From: G965200765 sp965203865
Lineage (GTDB): Bacteria; Pseudomonadota; Gammaproteobacteria; Arenicellales; JAJDZL01
Assembly: GCA_965203865.1 (NCBI GenBank)
Contig: OZ241916.1
Span: 186,001-250,000 of the forward strand
Length of the DNA: 64,000 nucleotides
Direction: 5' to 3'
Below, piece by piece: positions 25,911-35,378 of the stretch. The notes under the pieces are model-generated. The model saw nothing but the letters and a program-made list of their open reading frames with translations, was not told the origin of the DNA and made no database searches. A program made the translations under genes and the position numbers. Positions within the stretch are counted from its first letter, which is position 1; every line of letters starts with the position of its first letter.

Positions 25911-28900
25911 ATGTCAATTCTACATTCAAAAGAAACACAAGTACTGATTGAAAGGCTAATTTCGGAGGACGCACGACTTCCGGCGTCGAATCCCGAGATG
26001 TTCAAATCATTCGTACGCGAGTACTACCACAAAGTTCCTTTCGACGACTTGAAGGAGCGCGAACTGATTGACCTGCAGGGTTGTGCTCTTGCTCACTGGA
26101 ATACCGGTCTGATACGCAAGTCCCGTCAAACAAAAATTCGAGTCTACAACCCCGATACAGAGCGACACGGGTGGCAGTCGACCCACACAATCATGGAAAT
26201 TGTGACAGAAGACAAGCCGTTTCTGGTTGATTCGGTAACATTGCTGTTGAACCGCATGGGGTTGACGATTCATCTTACAGTGCATCCAATGTTCACAGTT
26301 CAGAGGGAAGCCGCCGGGAAACTAAAGAATATAGAACCATCAGAGTTGTCCAAAACTGGAAGCCGCACAACAGAAACCTATTTGCACGTTGAATTCGACC
26401 GCCGAACAAATGCCAAGGAACTGACTAGCATCAAGAAGGAGCTGCAAGACACTCTGGACTACATTGATGTTGCCTTTGCCGACTGGTCGACTATGCGCTC
26501 CAAGGCACTTGAAGCTGCGGACGACTTTCAAAAATACGCCAGCAAATCCGGTTCTGAATTCAATGAAGACCAAATTCTGTTTTGCAAGTGGCTTGAAGAA
26601 GGAAATTTTGCGTTTCTTGGCTATTGCGAATTGTTGCCGAAGAACAAGAGCACTTTTCAACTTGATACAAGTTCCCTGATGGGAGTGCTTCGTAAAGTGG
26701 AGGATGTAAGCACAGTTTTTCCGGCTTCGGAACTTGGCAGTGAAACGCACTTGCAATCACTGTTGATTACCAAGGCGAATACTCGCTCCCCCGTTCACAG
26801 GCCCTCTTACATGGATTTGATTACGACGACAAAATATCCGTCGGGCAAAGGAGTGCGGGTATTTGTAGGACTGTTCGCGTCCACGGCATACAACAGAAGC
26901 GCAAAATATATTCCGGTACTTCGTACAAAACTCGAACAGGTGATTAAAAAGAGCGGCCTGTCGTCGGACAGCTACGATGGCAGGAACATTACGAACATTA
27001 TGGACACCTATCCCCGGGATATCTTGTTTCGGATTTCCGTAGATGAACTGTTCTCCGATGTTGCCACAATCATGGAGTTGCAAGAACGGCAAAAAGTTCG
27101 CGTCTTGTCACGGCGAGACCGCTATGGTCGCTTTTATTCGGTACTGGTGTATTTGCCCCGCGAACGCTATAGTCGCGAACTGCGCGTTCGAATCCAGAAT
27201 ATTCTGATTGAATCCCTGCAAGGCATCTCAGCTGAATTTGATGCCACTTTTACAGAATCTGTGCTGGTTCGCATAAATTACACGATTCACACGAATCCAG
27301 AGGACCAACCGATTCACTCCGAGGAAGAAATTCATCAGCGAGTTGAGGATGCGAGCCAAACATGGGAAGACTTGCTGAAAGATGCGATGGTGGAGCGCTA
27401 TGGGGAAGAAAAAGGGATTTACTATATGGACAAGTATTCAAACTCCTTCAGTGCCGGCTATCAAGAAGACTTTTCGCCAAGAACTGCGGCCGCCGATGTG
27501 CACAGGCTTGAGCAACTGAGCGAAGACCAAGCCATTGGAATCGTACTGTATCGGCCTTGGACCGACCCTGTAGCAGGAATTCAACTGAAACTGTTCAGCT
27601 ACGGCAATCCGATTTCTCCGTCTGACGCATTGCCAGTCATCGAGAATATGGGGCTCCGGGTAATCGAGGGCAGGCCGTATGTCATTCGGGCTGCTGATAG
27701 TGTGTGTACATGCATCAACGACTATAGACTGGAGCATGCGGGTCAACTGGAGTTTGACCTTGACGAGGTGCGAGGTGATTTTGAAGATGCCTTTCTTCAG
27801 GTTTGGAACGGCAGGGCGGGCAATGACGGGTTTAACCGATTGATATTAACTTCGAATTTAACCTGGCGCGAAGTCGTCGTACTGCGAACATACTGCCTGT
27901 ACTTTCGGCAAATCGGGTTTCCGTACAGCATTGATTATGTGATTCAAACACTAGTCCAGCATCCGCACATGACAGCTCGTCTCGCAAAACTTTTTGCACT
28001 GAGATTTGACCCCAAGGACAAGCAGCAAGACAAAAACTTCGAAAAGCATCTGAAGTTCGTGGAAAGCCGACTTGAACATGTGCTTAGTCTTGATGAAGAT
28101 ACAATACTTCGAGGCTATATGAACGCCATTCTGTCAACCATTCGAACGAACTACTTTCGTACGGACAATCAGGGCAGACCGCTAGACTATCTTTCCTTGA
28201 AGATTGATTCAGGCAGTATTTTGCGCATGCCTGAACCGCGTCCGCTGTACGAAATTTTTGTCTACTCAACCCGGACAGAAGCGATTCATCTGCGAGGCGG
28301 GAAAGTGGCCCGGGGCGGTATCCGCTGGTCCGACAGGAAAGAAGATTTCAGAATGGAAGTGCTTGGACTGGTAAAGGCGCAAATGGTCAAGAATGCGGTG
28401 ATTGTGCCGGTTGGCTCCAAAGGCGGATTTATTGTCAAATCACCCCCGGCAGATCAATCCGAATTGATGCAAGAAGTTGTCGAGTGCTACAAGACGTTGA
28501 TTCGCGGCATGCTGGATATTACAGACAATCTCGTAGCTGGCAAAATCGTGCCGCCCCCGGATGTCAAAAGATACGACGACGATGACCCGTACCTGGTTGT
28601 TGCGGCCGACAAGGGAACTGCAACGTTTTCCGATATCGCAAACGAAGTGGCAGAAGAGTACAACTTCTGGCTTGGAGATGCCTTTGCATCGGGTGGCTCA
28701 ACCGGCTACGACCACAAGGGCATGGGCATTACGGCAAGAGGCGGATGGGAATCCGTCAAGCGACATTTTCGGGAACTGGGCCATGATATCCAAAAAGAGG
28801 ACTTCACCGTTGTTGGAGTTGGAGACATGGGCGGCGATGTGTTTGGAAACGGCATGCTATTGTCGAAGCACATCAAGCTTGTTGGCGCATTCAATCATGC

Positions 28901-30734
28901 GGAAATATTTTTGGACCCAAATCCTGATATCAAAAAGAGCTATGCGGAGCGACAGCGATTGTTCAGCAATCCAGGTGGTTCGGGCTGGAAAAACTATCGC
29001 AAAGAACTGATATCCAAAGGCGGCGGAGTGTATGACAGAACCGCGAAAGCCATTGAATTGTCATCCGAAATTCAAAAGTTGTTTGGTATCAGGTCAGGCA
29101 AGTTAACGCCGAATGAGTTAATCAACACCATGCTTAAAGCCCCTGTAGACTTGCTATGGAACGGAGGGATCGGAACTTATGTCAAGGCATTGACTGAAAC
29201 TCATGAAAATACTGCCGACCGGGCGAACGACCCTGTACGAGTTAACGGAGAGGAATTAAGATGCCGTGTCGCAGGAGAGGGCGGCAATCTTGGTATGACG
29301 CAACTCGGCAGAGTTGAATACTGCCGAAATGGCGGGAGATGCTATACAGACTTTATTGACAATTCAGGGGGTGTGGACTGCTCGGACCACGAAGTCAATA
29401 TCAAGATACTGCTGAACCATGTTGTGGACGAAGGCGAGATGACAGTCAAGCAAAGAAACAGACTGCTCGTAGAAATGACAGACGATGTTGCCAGCAATGT
29501 CATTGAAGACAACTACGAACAGAGCCAGGCAATCAGCATGATACATGTGCAAGCATCTTCCAAGCTTCAAGATCATGCCCGGTTCATTCGCGAACTGGAG
29601 CGAGAAGGAAAATTGAATCGCGAGCTGGAGTATTTGCCGGACAATGAAGCGATTCATGAAAGGGAACTTGAAGATTCGGGGCTGACCTACCCCGAGATTT
29701 CCGTACTGCTGGCCTATGCAAAGACTACGCTGTATCAGCAGTTGCTCGATTCGGATGTTCCAGAAGATGTATTTCTTGGAAATGATCTGAAGAGGTATTT
29801 TCCAGAGCGACTGTCGGAGCAGTACGAATATGCCATGCGCAACCATCCGTTGAAACGCGAGCTTGTAGCGACGCACATAACGAATAACATGCTAAACCGT
29901 GTCGGCCCCACTTTTGCGTTTATCATGAATGAGCTGACGCAAGCCGACTATCCGGAAATTACCCGCGCTTATACTGCCGCCAGAGAAATTTTCAGCATAC
30001 GGGAAGTATGGCAAGAAATCGAGGCGCTAGACAATGCAATTGAAGCGCAAGTTCAGATGAAAATGCTCTACTATGCGGGAGGCTTGATTGAACGAGCGAC
30101 AATCTGGCTACTCAGGCATCGCAAGCTGCCAATTGATGTACAGGCTACAATGGACTACTATCAGGCAGATATTCAAGCGTTGTCAGCAAGCCTGCCTGCT
30201 CCTTTATCGGCAAAGGACCTGCCCGTTTTTGAAAAATCCTTGCAAGAACTGGCCGACCAGAATGTTCCCAAGGAGCTGGCCCGAAAAGTAGCAGGCTTCA
30301 TATTTTTGTCTACTGCGCTGGATATTGTGGAAATCTCAAAGCATACTGGAAAGCCGGTGCCATACGTGGCGGTCGTGTACTTTGAAGTTGGTGCGCGTTT
30401 GGACTTGATGTGGATTCGAGACCAGGTGGCGTTGCTTGAAGAGGAGGACCGCTGGCATAGTCGAGCCAAGTCGAGACTGCGCGACGACATTCATACACAG
30501 CAGTATGAGATAGCGAGCGAGGTGGTGGAGAGTTCAAAAAGCAAAATGCCCAAGCATGCGGTTGCCGGGTGGATTGAAGCCAATGATCTTGGCTATCGCA
30601 GATTGATGAATTTGCTGCTGGAACTGAGGACTACCAGCAAAATAGATTTTGCCACCTTGTCCGTAGCGATCAGCGAGGTGCATTCGCTGAGCAGACGTGT
30701 TGGAAGTGCCAAGGAAGATTCAAGAGATTCTTGA
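25911..30734 (+). CDS. gdhB: NAD-specific glutamate dehydrogenase, large (GDH-180) type
   Basis: A 1607-residue enzyme oxidising glutamate to 2-oxoglutarate and ammonia with NAD. The long N-terminal half carries ACT-like segments. The catalytic region reads GGIRWSDRKEDFRMEVLGL, then KAQMVKNAVIVPVGSKGGF (about residues 803-841), VVAADKGTATFSD and GVGDMGGDVFGNGML. The length is right for this proteobacterial family. The start chosen follows a GGGTGAAAT stretch; a few codons either way are possible. It stands alone and converges on the betaine transporter genes. It is probably used for growth on amino acids. Confidence 0.95.
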   Translation: MSILHSKETQVLIERLISEDARLPASNPEMFKSFVREYYHKVPFDDLKERELIDLQGCALAHWNTGLIRKSRQTKIRVYNPDTERHGWQSTHTIMEIVTEDKPFLVDSVTLLLNRMGLTIHLTVHPMFTVQREAAGKLKNIEPSELSKTGSRTTETYLHVEFDRRTNAKELTSIKKELQDTLDYIDVAFADWSTMRSKALEAADDFQKYASKSGSEFNEDQILFCKWLEEGNFAFLGYCELLPKNKSTFQLDTSSLMGVLRKVEDVSTVFPASELGSETHLQSLLITKANTRSPVHRPSYMDLITTTKYPSGKGVRVFVGLFASTAYNRSAKYIPVLRTKLEQVIKKSGLSSDSYDGRNITNIMDTYPRDILFRISVDELFSDVATIMELQERQKVRVLSRRDRYGRFYSVLVYLPRERYSRELRVRIQNILIESLQGISAEFDATFTESVLVRINYTIHTNPEDQPIHSEEEIHQRVEDASQTWEDLLKDAMVERYGEEKGIYYMDKYSNSFSAGYQEDFSPRTAAADVHRLEQLSEDQAIGIVLYRPWTDPVAGIQLKLFSYGNPISPSDALPVIENMGLRVIEGRPYVIRAADSVCTCINDYRLEHAGQLEFDLDEVRGDFEDAFLQVWNGRAGNDGFNRLILTSNLTWREVVVLRTYCLYFRQIGFPYSIDYVIQTLVQHPHMTARLAKLFALRFDPKDKQQDKNFEKHLKFVESRLEHVLSLDEDTILRGYMNAILSTIRTNYFRTDNQGRPLDYLSLKIDSGSILRMPEPRPLYEIFVYSTRTEAIHLRGGKVARGGIRWSDRKEDFRMEVLGLVKAQMVKNAVIVPVGSKGGFIVKSPPADQSELMQEVVECYKTLIRGMLDITDNLVAGKIVPPPDVKRYDDDDPYLVVAADKGTATFSDIANEVAEEYNFWLGDAFASGGSTGYDHKGMGITARGGWESVKRHFRELGHDIQKEDFTVVGVGDMGGDVFGNGMLLSKHIKLVGAFNHAEIFLDPNPDIKKSYAERQRLFSNPGGSGWKNYRKELISKGGGVYDRTAKAIELSSEIQKLFGIRSGKLTPNELINTMLKAPVDLLWNGGIGTYVKALTETHENTADRANDPVRVNGEELRCRVAGEGGNLGMTQLGRVEYCRNGGRCYTDFIDNSGGVDCSDHEVNIKILLNHVVDEGEMTVKQRNRLLVEMTDDVASNVIEDNYEQSQAISMIHVQASSKLQDHARFIRELEREGKLNRELEYLPDNEAIHERELEDSGLTYPEISVLLAYAKTTLYQQLLDSDVPEDVFLGNDLKRYFPERLSEQYEYAMRNHPLKRELVATHITNNMLNRVGPTFAFIMNELTQADYPEITRAYTAAREIFSIREVWQEIEALDNAIEAQVQMKMLYYAGGLIERATIWLLRHRKLPIDVQATMDYYQADIQALSASLPAPLSAKDLPVFEKSLQELADQNVPKELARKVAGFIFLSTALDIVEISKHTGKPVPYVAVVYFEVGARLDLMWIRDQVALLEEEDRWHSRAKSRLRDDIHTQQYEIASEVVESSKSKMPKHAVAGWIEANDLGYRRLMNLLLELRTTSKIDFATLSVAISEVHSLSRRVGSAKEDSRDS

Positions 30735-30870
30735 CAGTATCCATGTTGCAGTATAGATCTTGACTGCTTCCAGACATCGCTCTACACCCCGGTTGAAGCC
30801 AATAGCTACCAAACCCCGGTTCACGAAGCTTCGGCATTGATGGAGTTGCAATTATCCTTTTCCACCAAAC

Positions 30871-32844
30871 TTATGAAATACCGTACATTCGCTTCCGGTT
30901 TTCTGCCCACTCTACCAAAAGCCGATCTGCAGTCAATCCGATAAATGCCACGCATAGTCCGATCACCAAGCCCTTGCCGCCGTCATTGAACGTTAGTGCG
31001 CGAAAGATTTCCTGCGACAGATCCACGGTTCCAATAAAGCCGGCAATCATCACCATGAACAACCCGAACATCAGCGTCTGATTGAGTCCCAGCACAATCT
31101 CGGGAAATGCAATCGGCATTCGCACTTTCCACATAATTTGCCGCGGAGTGCAACCGGATGTAATGGCAGCTTCGATAATGTGCTGCGGTACATTCCTCAG
31201 GCCGAACAATGTATATCGGGTAACCGGTATGCCCGCATAAATGATGATGGCAAATACTGCAGAGACATCATTGATCTGGAACAGCATCACTACTGGTAGC
31301 AGATAGATGAACGACGGAAATGTCTGCAACGTATCGCACAGGTTTTGCACCAACCGTGTCGCCCAATCCCGCGTTGAGGCCCAGATTCCGATAGGTATGC
31401 CGATCAATGCGCAGATTACCAGTGAAACCGTAACCATGTAGACGGTGATCATTGCTCGCACCCAGTACCCTGAGGTCGCAATGAACGCCACATACAACGC
31501 AACGGTCAGCGCCAGGCGCCAGCCGCCCATTCTCCATCCAAGGCATCCAACCAAGGCAATGACAGCAAGCCAGGGAATCGCGGTAATGGCATCGCGAACC
31601 GGAATCAGAAAATGTACCAGAAAAATATCGCGAAACGCTCCCAGCGTGTCGTAAAAATTAAGGGTGACATAATCAACGATGGCATCCCAGAAAGTTGATG
31701 TGGAAATCGTCAATTCCTGGGGAAACCTGACAACGCCGGAAGTGACAAAAGAGAGTAGAAATACACCAGCAACCAGTACTATAGACGAGGCGAGCAGAGG
31801 ATATCGAACCCAAAAAGAACCTTCCTTTTTGTGAACGGGTTCTTTTTCCGCAACTGCCTGACTGAAGCGGTCCAGGGCAATCGCGATCAATACGACGGCA
31901 ATTCCGACTTCAAATGCCTGCCCGATAGCAAGACGCTGAAGTCGGGTAAGCAAGTCGTGTCCCAATCCCGATTGACCGATGAACGATGCGATGACAACCA
32001 TTGCAAGGCATTGCATAATTACCTGATTGACACCCAGCATGATTTCAGACCGGGCTGACGGCAGCTCCACCTTGAACAACATTTGACGAGCGGTGCATCC
32101 TGCCATAGTGCCCGCTTCCAGTACTTCCCGAGAAATATTTTTAATGCCAAGGAGAGTCAACCGCGTCATTGGCGGAAATGCGAATATGATTGTTGCAATC
32201 ACACCCGCCTTGGAACCAACCCCGAAGAAAATTGCAACAAGAATCAGATAGGAAAAATGCGGGAGTGACTGTAAAACATTCAGCAACGGCCAGAGTACCG
32301 TTTCAAACGATTTCTTCTTGGCTGCAAGAATTCCCAGCGATAAACCAATAATGCCGGCCAGCGGTGCGGAAACTGATACCGCCGACAGTGTCTGCATGGA
32401 CAGCTCCCAAATTCCTCGCTGGCTAAACAATGCAAGATAGAAAAAACACCCGCCCCCAAGCAATGCCAATCTCCAGCCTTTCAGGTAGTACCCATAAATT
32501 GCCGCCAGTCCTACCAGAATCACCCAAGGAATCGGGGACACGCCAATGTCCTTGAAGCCCTCATGCAACAAGGCCTCCGTAAACTCCAGAGGAATTTCAA
32601 TTGTGCTGGATATCGAACGCGTGAAGTCGCGGAACGTAAACAGTCCGAACCATTCGTATTTTTTCAGGAAACTGACTGCCGCGTTAACCCAGTCGACAAA
32701 AGGCACCATGCCCTCAATCGTGGCGCAACCTGCAAGGCAGCTTTTGGGAGGCGTGATGGCCCAGTCCGGCAAAATCGGACGCAATGCAATCAAAACGCCG
32801 AATGGCAATAGTACAAGGAGCGTGCGAATATACTTCGCGTTCAT
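30871..32844 (-). CDS. proW: Betaine/choline-type ABC importer permease, double-length
   Basis: A 657-residue inner-membrane permease with two complete ProW-like transport domains in one chain. Domain 1 (about residues 140-340) has MTRLTLLGIKNISREVLEAG and QMLFKVELPSARSEIMLGVNQ. Domain 2 (about 450-640) repeats this as VTRYTLFGLRNVPQHIIEAA and QIMWKVRMPIAFPEIVLGLNQ. Ordinary ProW has one domain, so this is a fusion of two permeases that could form the full channel alone. It begins 1 base after the proV stop. The substrate is most likely glycine betaine or a related quaternary amine. Confidence 0.9.
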   Translation of the reverse strand: MNAKYIRTLLVLLPFGVLIALRPILPDWAITPPKSCLAGCATIEGMVPFVDWVNAAVSFLKKYEWFGLFTFRDFTRSISSTIEIPLEFTEALLHEGFKDIGVSPIPWVILVGLAAIYGYYLKGWRLALLGGGCFFYLALFSQRGIWELSMQTLSAVSVSAPLAGIIGLSLGILAAKKKSFETVLWPLLNVLQSLPHFSYLILVAIFFGVGSKAGVIATIIFAFPPMTRLTLLGIKNISREVLEAGTMAGCTARQMLFKVELPSARSEIMLGVNQVIMQCLAMVVIASFIGQSGLGHDLLTRLQRLAIGQAFEVGIAVVLIAIALDRFSQAVAEKEPVHKKEGSFWVRYPLLASSIVLVAGVFLLSFVTSGVVRFPQELTISTSTFWDAIVDYVTLNFYDTLGAFRDIFLVHFLIPVRDAITAIPWLAVIALVGCLGWRMGGWRLALTVALYVAFIATSGYWVRAMITVYMVTVSLVICALIGIPIGIWASTRDWATRLVQNLCDTLQTFPSFIYLLPVVMLFQINDVSAVFAIIIYAGIPVTRYTLFGLRNVPQHIIEAAITSGCTPRQIMWKVRMPIAFPEIVLGLNQTLMFGLFMVMIAGFIGTVDLSQEIFRALTFNDGGKGLVIGLCVAFIGLTADRLLVEWAENRKRMYGIS

Positions 32845-32845
32845 G

Positions 32846-33868
32846 TCACTTCTGAAACAGTGTGCTTAGCAATTTCTCCCGCTTCAGCAGACCTACAACT
32901 TGATTGCTGGCATCGACAACATTTACATCCTTATTCTGTCTTAATACTTTGGCGGCGATTTGAATGATCTTGTCATCCTTGGCGATTGAAAACTCGGTAT
33001 TTGCGTCTTCACCCGGCGGGTCCATAATTGTATATACGGACAGCAACTTGGCACGCGGAACATTTTTTGTGAATTCTGCAACATAATCGGTAGCGGGATT
33101 TGTAATCAATTCTTCCGCGGTGCCGATCTGCACAATCAAGCCATCGTTCATAATGACAATCCGGTCAGCCAGCTTGATCGCTTCGTCAAAATCATGCGTG
33201 ATGAATACGATTGTCTTGTTCAACATGGATTGCAGGCGAACAAACTCATCCTGCATCTCCTGACGTATCAATGGGTCCAATGCTGAAAACGGTTCATCCA
33301 AAAACCAGATATCAGGTTCCACTGCAAGCGAGCGACCAATCCCCACCCGTTGCTGCTGACCGCCTGAAAGCTCTCGCGGGTAGTAGTCGCCCCGGCCATG
33401 CAAACCAACAATTTCCAGAATTTCGTTTGCTCTTGCTTCCCGTGTTTCGCGATCAATCCCCTGCACTTCCAGAGGAAATGCAATATTTTTCAAAACAGTT
33501 CGGTGCGGCAACAGGGCAAAATGCTGAAACACCATGCCCATCTTGTGACGACGAATATGAATCAGTTCTTTTTGACTGGCCTGCAACAGGTCCACGCCAT
33601 CAAAAATCACCTTCCCGGCCGTGGGTTCGATCAGTCTCGCCAGACAGCGAATTAGCGTGGACTTGCCTGAGCCGCTAAGGCCCATTACAACCAGGATTTC
33701 GCCTTCATAAACTTCAAAGCTTGCACCCCGGACAGCGCCGATATACCCCTCAGACCGAATACTCTCCTCATCAGGCGTACCATTGTGCCGACGCAGAAAT
33801 TCTTCGGGATGGTGTCCGTAGAACTTGCTTACGTTCTCACAAGAAATCTTGATTGCGCGGTTGTTCAT
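32846..33868 (-). CDS. proV: Betaine-type ABC importer ATP-binding protein
   Basis: A 340-residue ATPase. Walker A is GLSGSGKSTLIRCLAR (about residues 63-78), the Q-loop is MVFQHFALLPHRTV, the signature is LSGGQQQRVGIGRSLA, and Walker B is IWFLDEPFSALDP. The N-terminal SKFYGHHPEEFLRRHNG extension is typical of ProV/OpuAA. The C-terminal 60 residues form a CBS-like regulatory tail, often linked to ionic-strength sensing. It lies between the binding-protein gene and the permease gene. Confidence 0.93.
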   Translation of the reverse strand: MNNRAIKISCENVSKFYGHHPEEFLRRHNGTPDEESIRSEGYIGAVRGASFEVYEGEILVVMGLSGSGKSTLIRCLARLIEPTAGKVIFDGVDLLQASQKELIHIRRHKMGMVFQHFALLPHRTVLKNIAFPLEVQGIDRETREARANEILEIVGLHGRGDYYPRELSGGQQQRVGIGRSLAVEPDIWFLDEPFSALDPLIRQEMQDEFVRLQSMLNKTIVFITHDFDEAIKLADRIVIMNDGLIVQIGTAEELITNPATDYVAEFTKNVPRAKLLSVYTIMDPPGEDANTEFSIAKDDKIIQIAAKVLRQNKDVNVVDASNQVVGLLKREKLLSTLFQK

Positions 33869-33944
33869 TCAAGACCTATTTCAAAACAACTGAAATTGCC
33901 CGAAGTTCAATAAATTCAATGCAGTTCAGCATAGCATAAAAGTG

Positions 33945-33982
33945 TCCAAGCTGGTTGCCACCTTAAGGACAACCAGCTTGGA
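33945..33982 (-). terminator. Strong hairpin between proX and proV
   Basis: A perfect 13 bp inverted repeat, TCCAAGCTGGTTG with CAACCAGCTTGGA, has a 12-base loop and is followed on the minus strand by a weak T-rich stretch (ACTTTTATG). It lies 48 bases after the proX stop and 76 bases before proV. Such hairpins often end most transcripts after a highly expressed binding-protein gene or protect its mRNA, giving more ProX than ProV/ProW. Confidence 0.6.
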
Positions 33983-34030
33983 CCAGATTTGACAATCGTC
34001 AACTGTGTGAAGTTGACTCAATTGGTCAAG

Positions 34031-34975
34031 CTAGTTGACCCAGGCTTGCCATTTGTCCTTGTGTTCTTCAAGCCAACGATTCGCCGCAGCTTCAACTTCC
34101 ATTCCTTCGGTGTCCACGTAATTGGACTGCTTCGCAATATCCAGATTGGTGAAATTTATCTTTTGCGCCACTGCATAGGCTTTCGGATGATTTTCCTTCA
34201 GGTTGTGGGAAATGCCGATTTTCAGATAACCGCCTTTGGGGTTGCCGCAATCGTACAGCATCTCCTTGTTCATGCCCCAGGCTGGGTCCTTGGTGCATTG
34301 TGCATCGTAGGTCGGAAATTCCACAAATTCACCTTCGTACAGTGCTTCAATGAAGTTCGGTGTCCAATTGAATATAACAACTGGCTTGTTCTGCTTGATG
34401 CCGGCTTCCAATTCAGCCCAGATAGCCGCCGCGGAGCCTGCATTTTTCACAACAAAATTCATGCCGAGCGCTTCCACTTTTTCAGCATCGTGCTTGAGCC
34501 AGTCCACTGGCCCGCCGATGAATACACCCTTGCCGTCCGAATCTGCACGCGCAAACTGATCTGCACAGGCATCCAGCGCTTTCCAGTCAGGCAAGCCCGG
34601 ACAGGTTTCTTTCACATGCTTTGGATACCACCACTCTTCGCGAGTCTTGGCATCGTGTGTCACCAAATCAATTACGCATCCTTCGTTGACAACCTTCTCG
34701 AATGACGCACCAAAAGCGCCCTGCCAAACTTCGTGCACGATATCAATATCGTTCTCGCACATTGACTGATAAACTGTCTGACTGTCTATCGGGATGTATT
34801 CGACCTCCTCGCCGACCATCTCGAACAACTTGCCGACAATTTGCGCTCCGACCAACTGGCTGGACCAGTTGTGTGTCGGAATCTTAACAGATTGCGCAAC
34901 TGCGGTGCTGCTCGCAAAAATCAAGGCGATTGCAGCAAAAAGAAAAGAATGCTTCTTGAAAAATTTATTTTTCAT
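34031..34975 (-). CDS. proX: Betaine-type ABC importer substrate-binding protein
   Basis: A 314-residue periplasmic binding protein. MKNKFFKKHSFLFAAIALIF is a signal peptide, cleaved after about residue 27 (AVAQ). The mature part begins VKIPTHNWSSQLVGAQIVG, a ProX/OpuAC-like N-terminus, and contains WQGAFG, VFIGGPVDWLKHD, a tryptophan-rich WEEWWYPK-like region (EEWWYPKHVK) and IFNWTPNFIEAL, which would form the aromatic box for a quaternary amine. The start at 34975 has ribosome site GAGGA. It is the first gene of proX-proV-proW. Confidence 0.9.
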   Translation of the reverse strand: MKNKFFKKHSFLFAAIALIFASSTAVAQSVKIPTHNWSSQLVGAQIVGKLFEMVGEEVEYIPIDSQTVYQSMCENDIDIVHEVWQGAFGASFEKVVNEGCVIDLVTHDAKTREEWWYPKHVKETCPGLPDWKALDACADQFARADSDGKGVFIGGPVDWLKHDAEKVEALGMNFVVKNAGSAAAIWAELEAGIKQNKPVVIFNWTPNFIEALYEGEFVEFPTYDAQCTKDPAWGMNKEMLYDCGNPKGGYLKIGISHNLKENHPKAYAVAQKINFTNLDIAKQSNYVDTEGMEVEAAANRWLEEHKDKWQAWVN

Positions 34976-35121
34976 ATTGAAAGTCCTCAAGTTTAGGTTA
35001 GTTGTGAGTAGATTACTACTCTAAAATATATGAAGCGAGAGCAATTTTACTTGATGTTGGTTGGCTTTGTGATTTCTTATTGGTTTTAACAGATTTTCGA
35101 CTTATAAAACAGAGATTTATT

Positions 35122-35349
35122 ATGGCAAAAAAATCTTATCACGTAGTATCAGATTCCGAAGGTGATTGGAACGTCAAACTTGGCGGTGCTCAACGAAGTA
35201 TTCGTCATTTCAAAACCAAGAAAGAAGCAATTGACGCCGGTAGAAAAATCAGCAGAAACCAAGGGGCCGAACTTTTCATTCACAACAAAAATGGCCGAAT
35301 TTCCAGGCGAGATAGCCATGGTAATGACCCATTTCCACCACGAGGATAG
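35122..35349 (+). CDS. DUF2188 family small protein
   Basis: A 75-residue protein with the DUF2188 pattern: a strand pair (KSYHVVSDSEGDWNVKLGG), then HFKTKKEAIDAGRKIS as a helix, and ELFIHNKNGRI as the last strand. The C-terminal tail RRDSHGNDPFPPRG is typical. The function is unknown. The ATG at 35122 is chosen; the frame is open 14 codons further. It lies 29 bases before the CapV-like gene on the same strand and could belong to the CBASS transcript, though DUF2188 is also common elsewhere. Confidence 0.8.
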   Translation: MAKKSYHVVSDSEGDWNVKLGGAQRSIRHFKTKKEAIDAGRKISRNQGAELFIHNKNGRISRRDSHGNDPFPPRG

Positions 35350-35378
35350 AGTTGATTCAATTTAACCAAGCCAAATGA

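Noticed and set aside
30735..30870. Repeated ccccggtt..gaagc between gdhB and proW, considered as a terminator
   Set aside because: The repeats are direct, not inverted, and no T-run follows.
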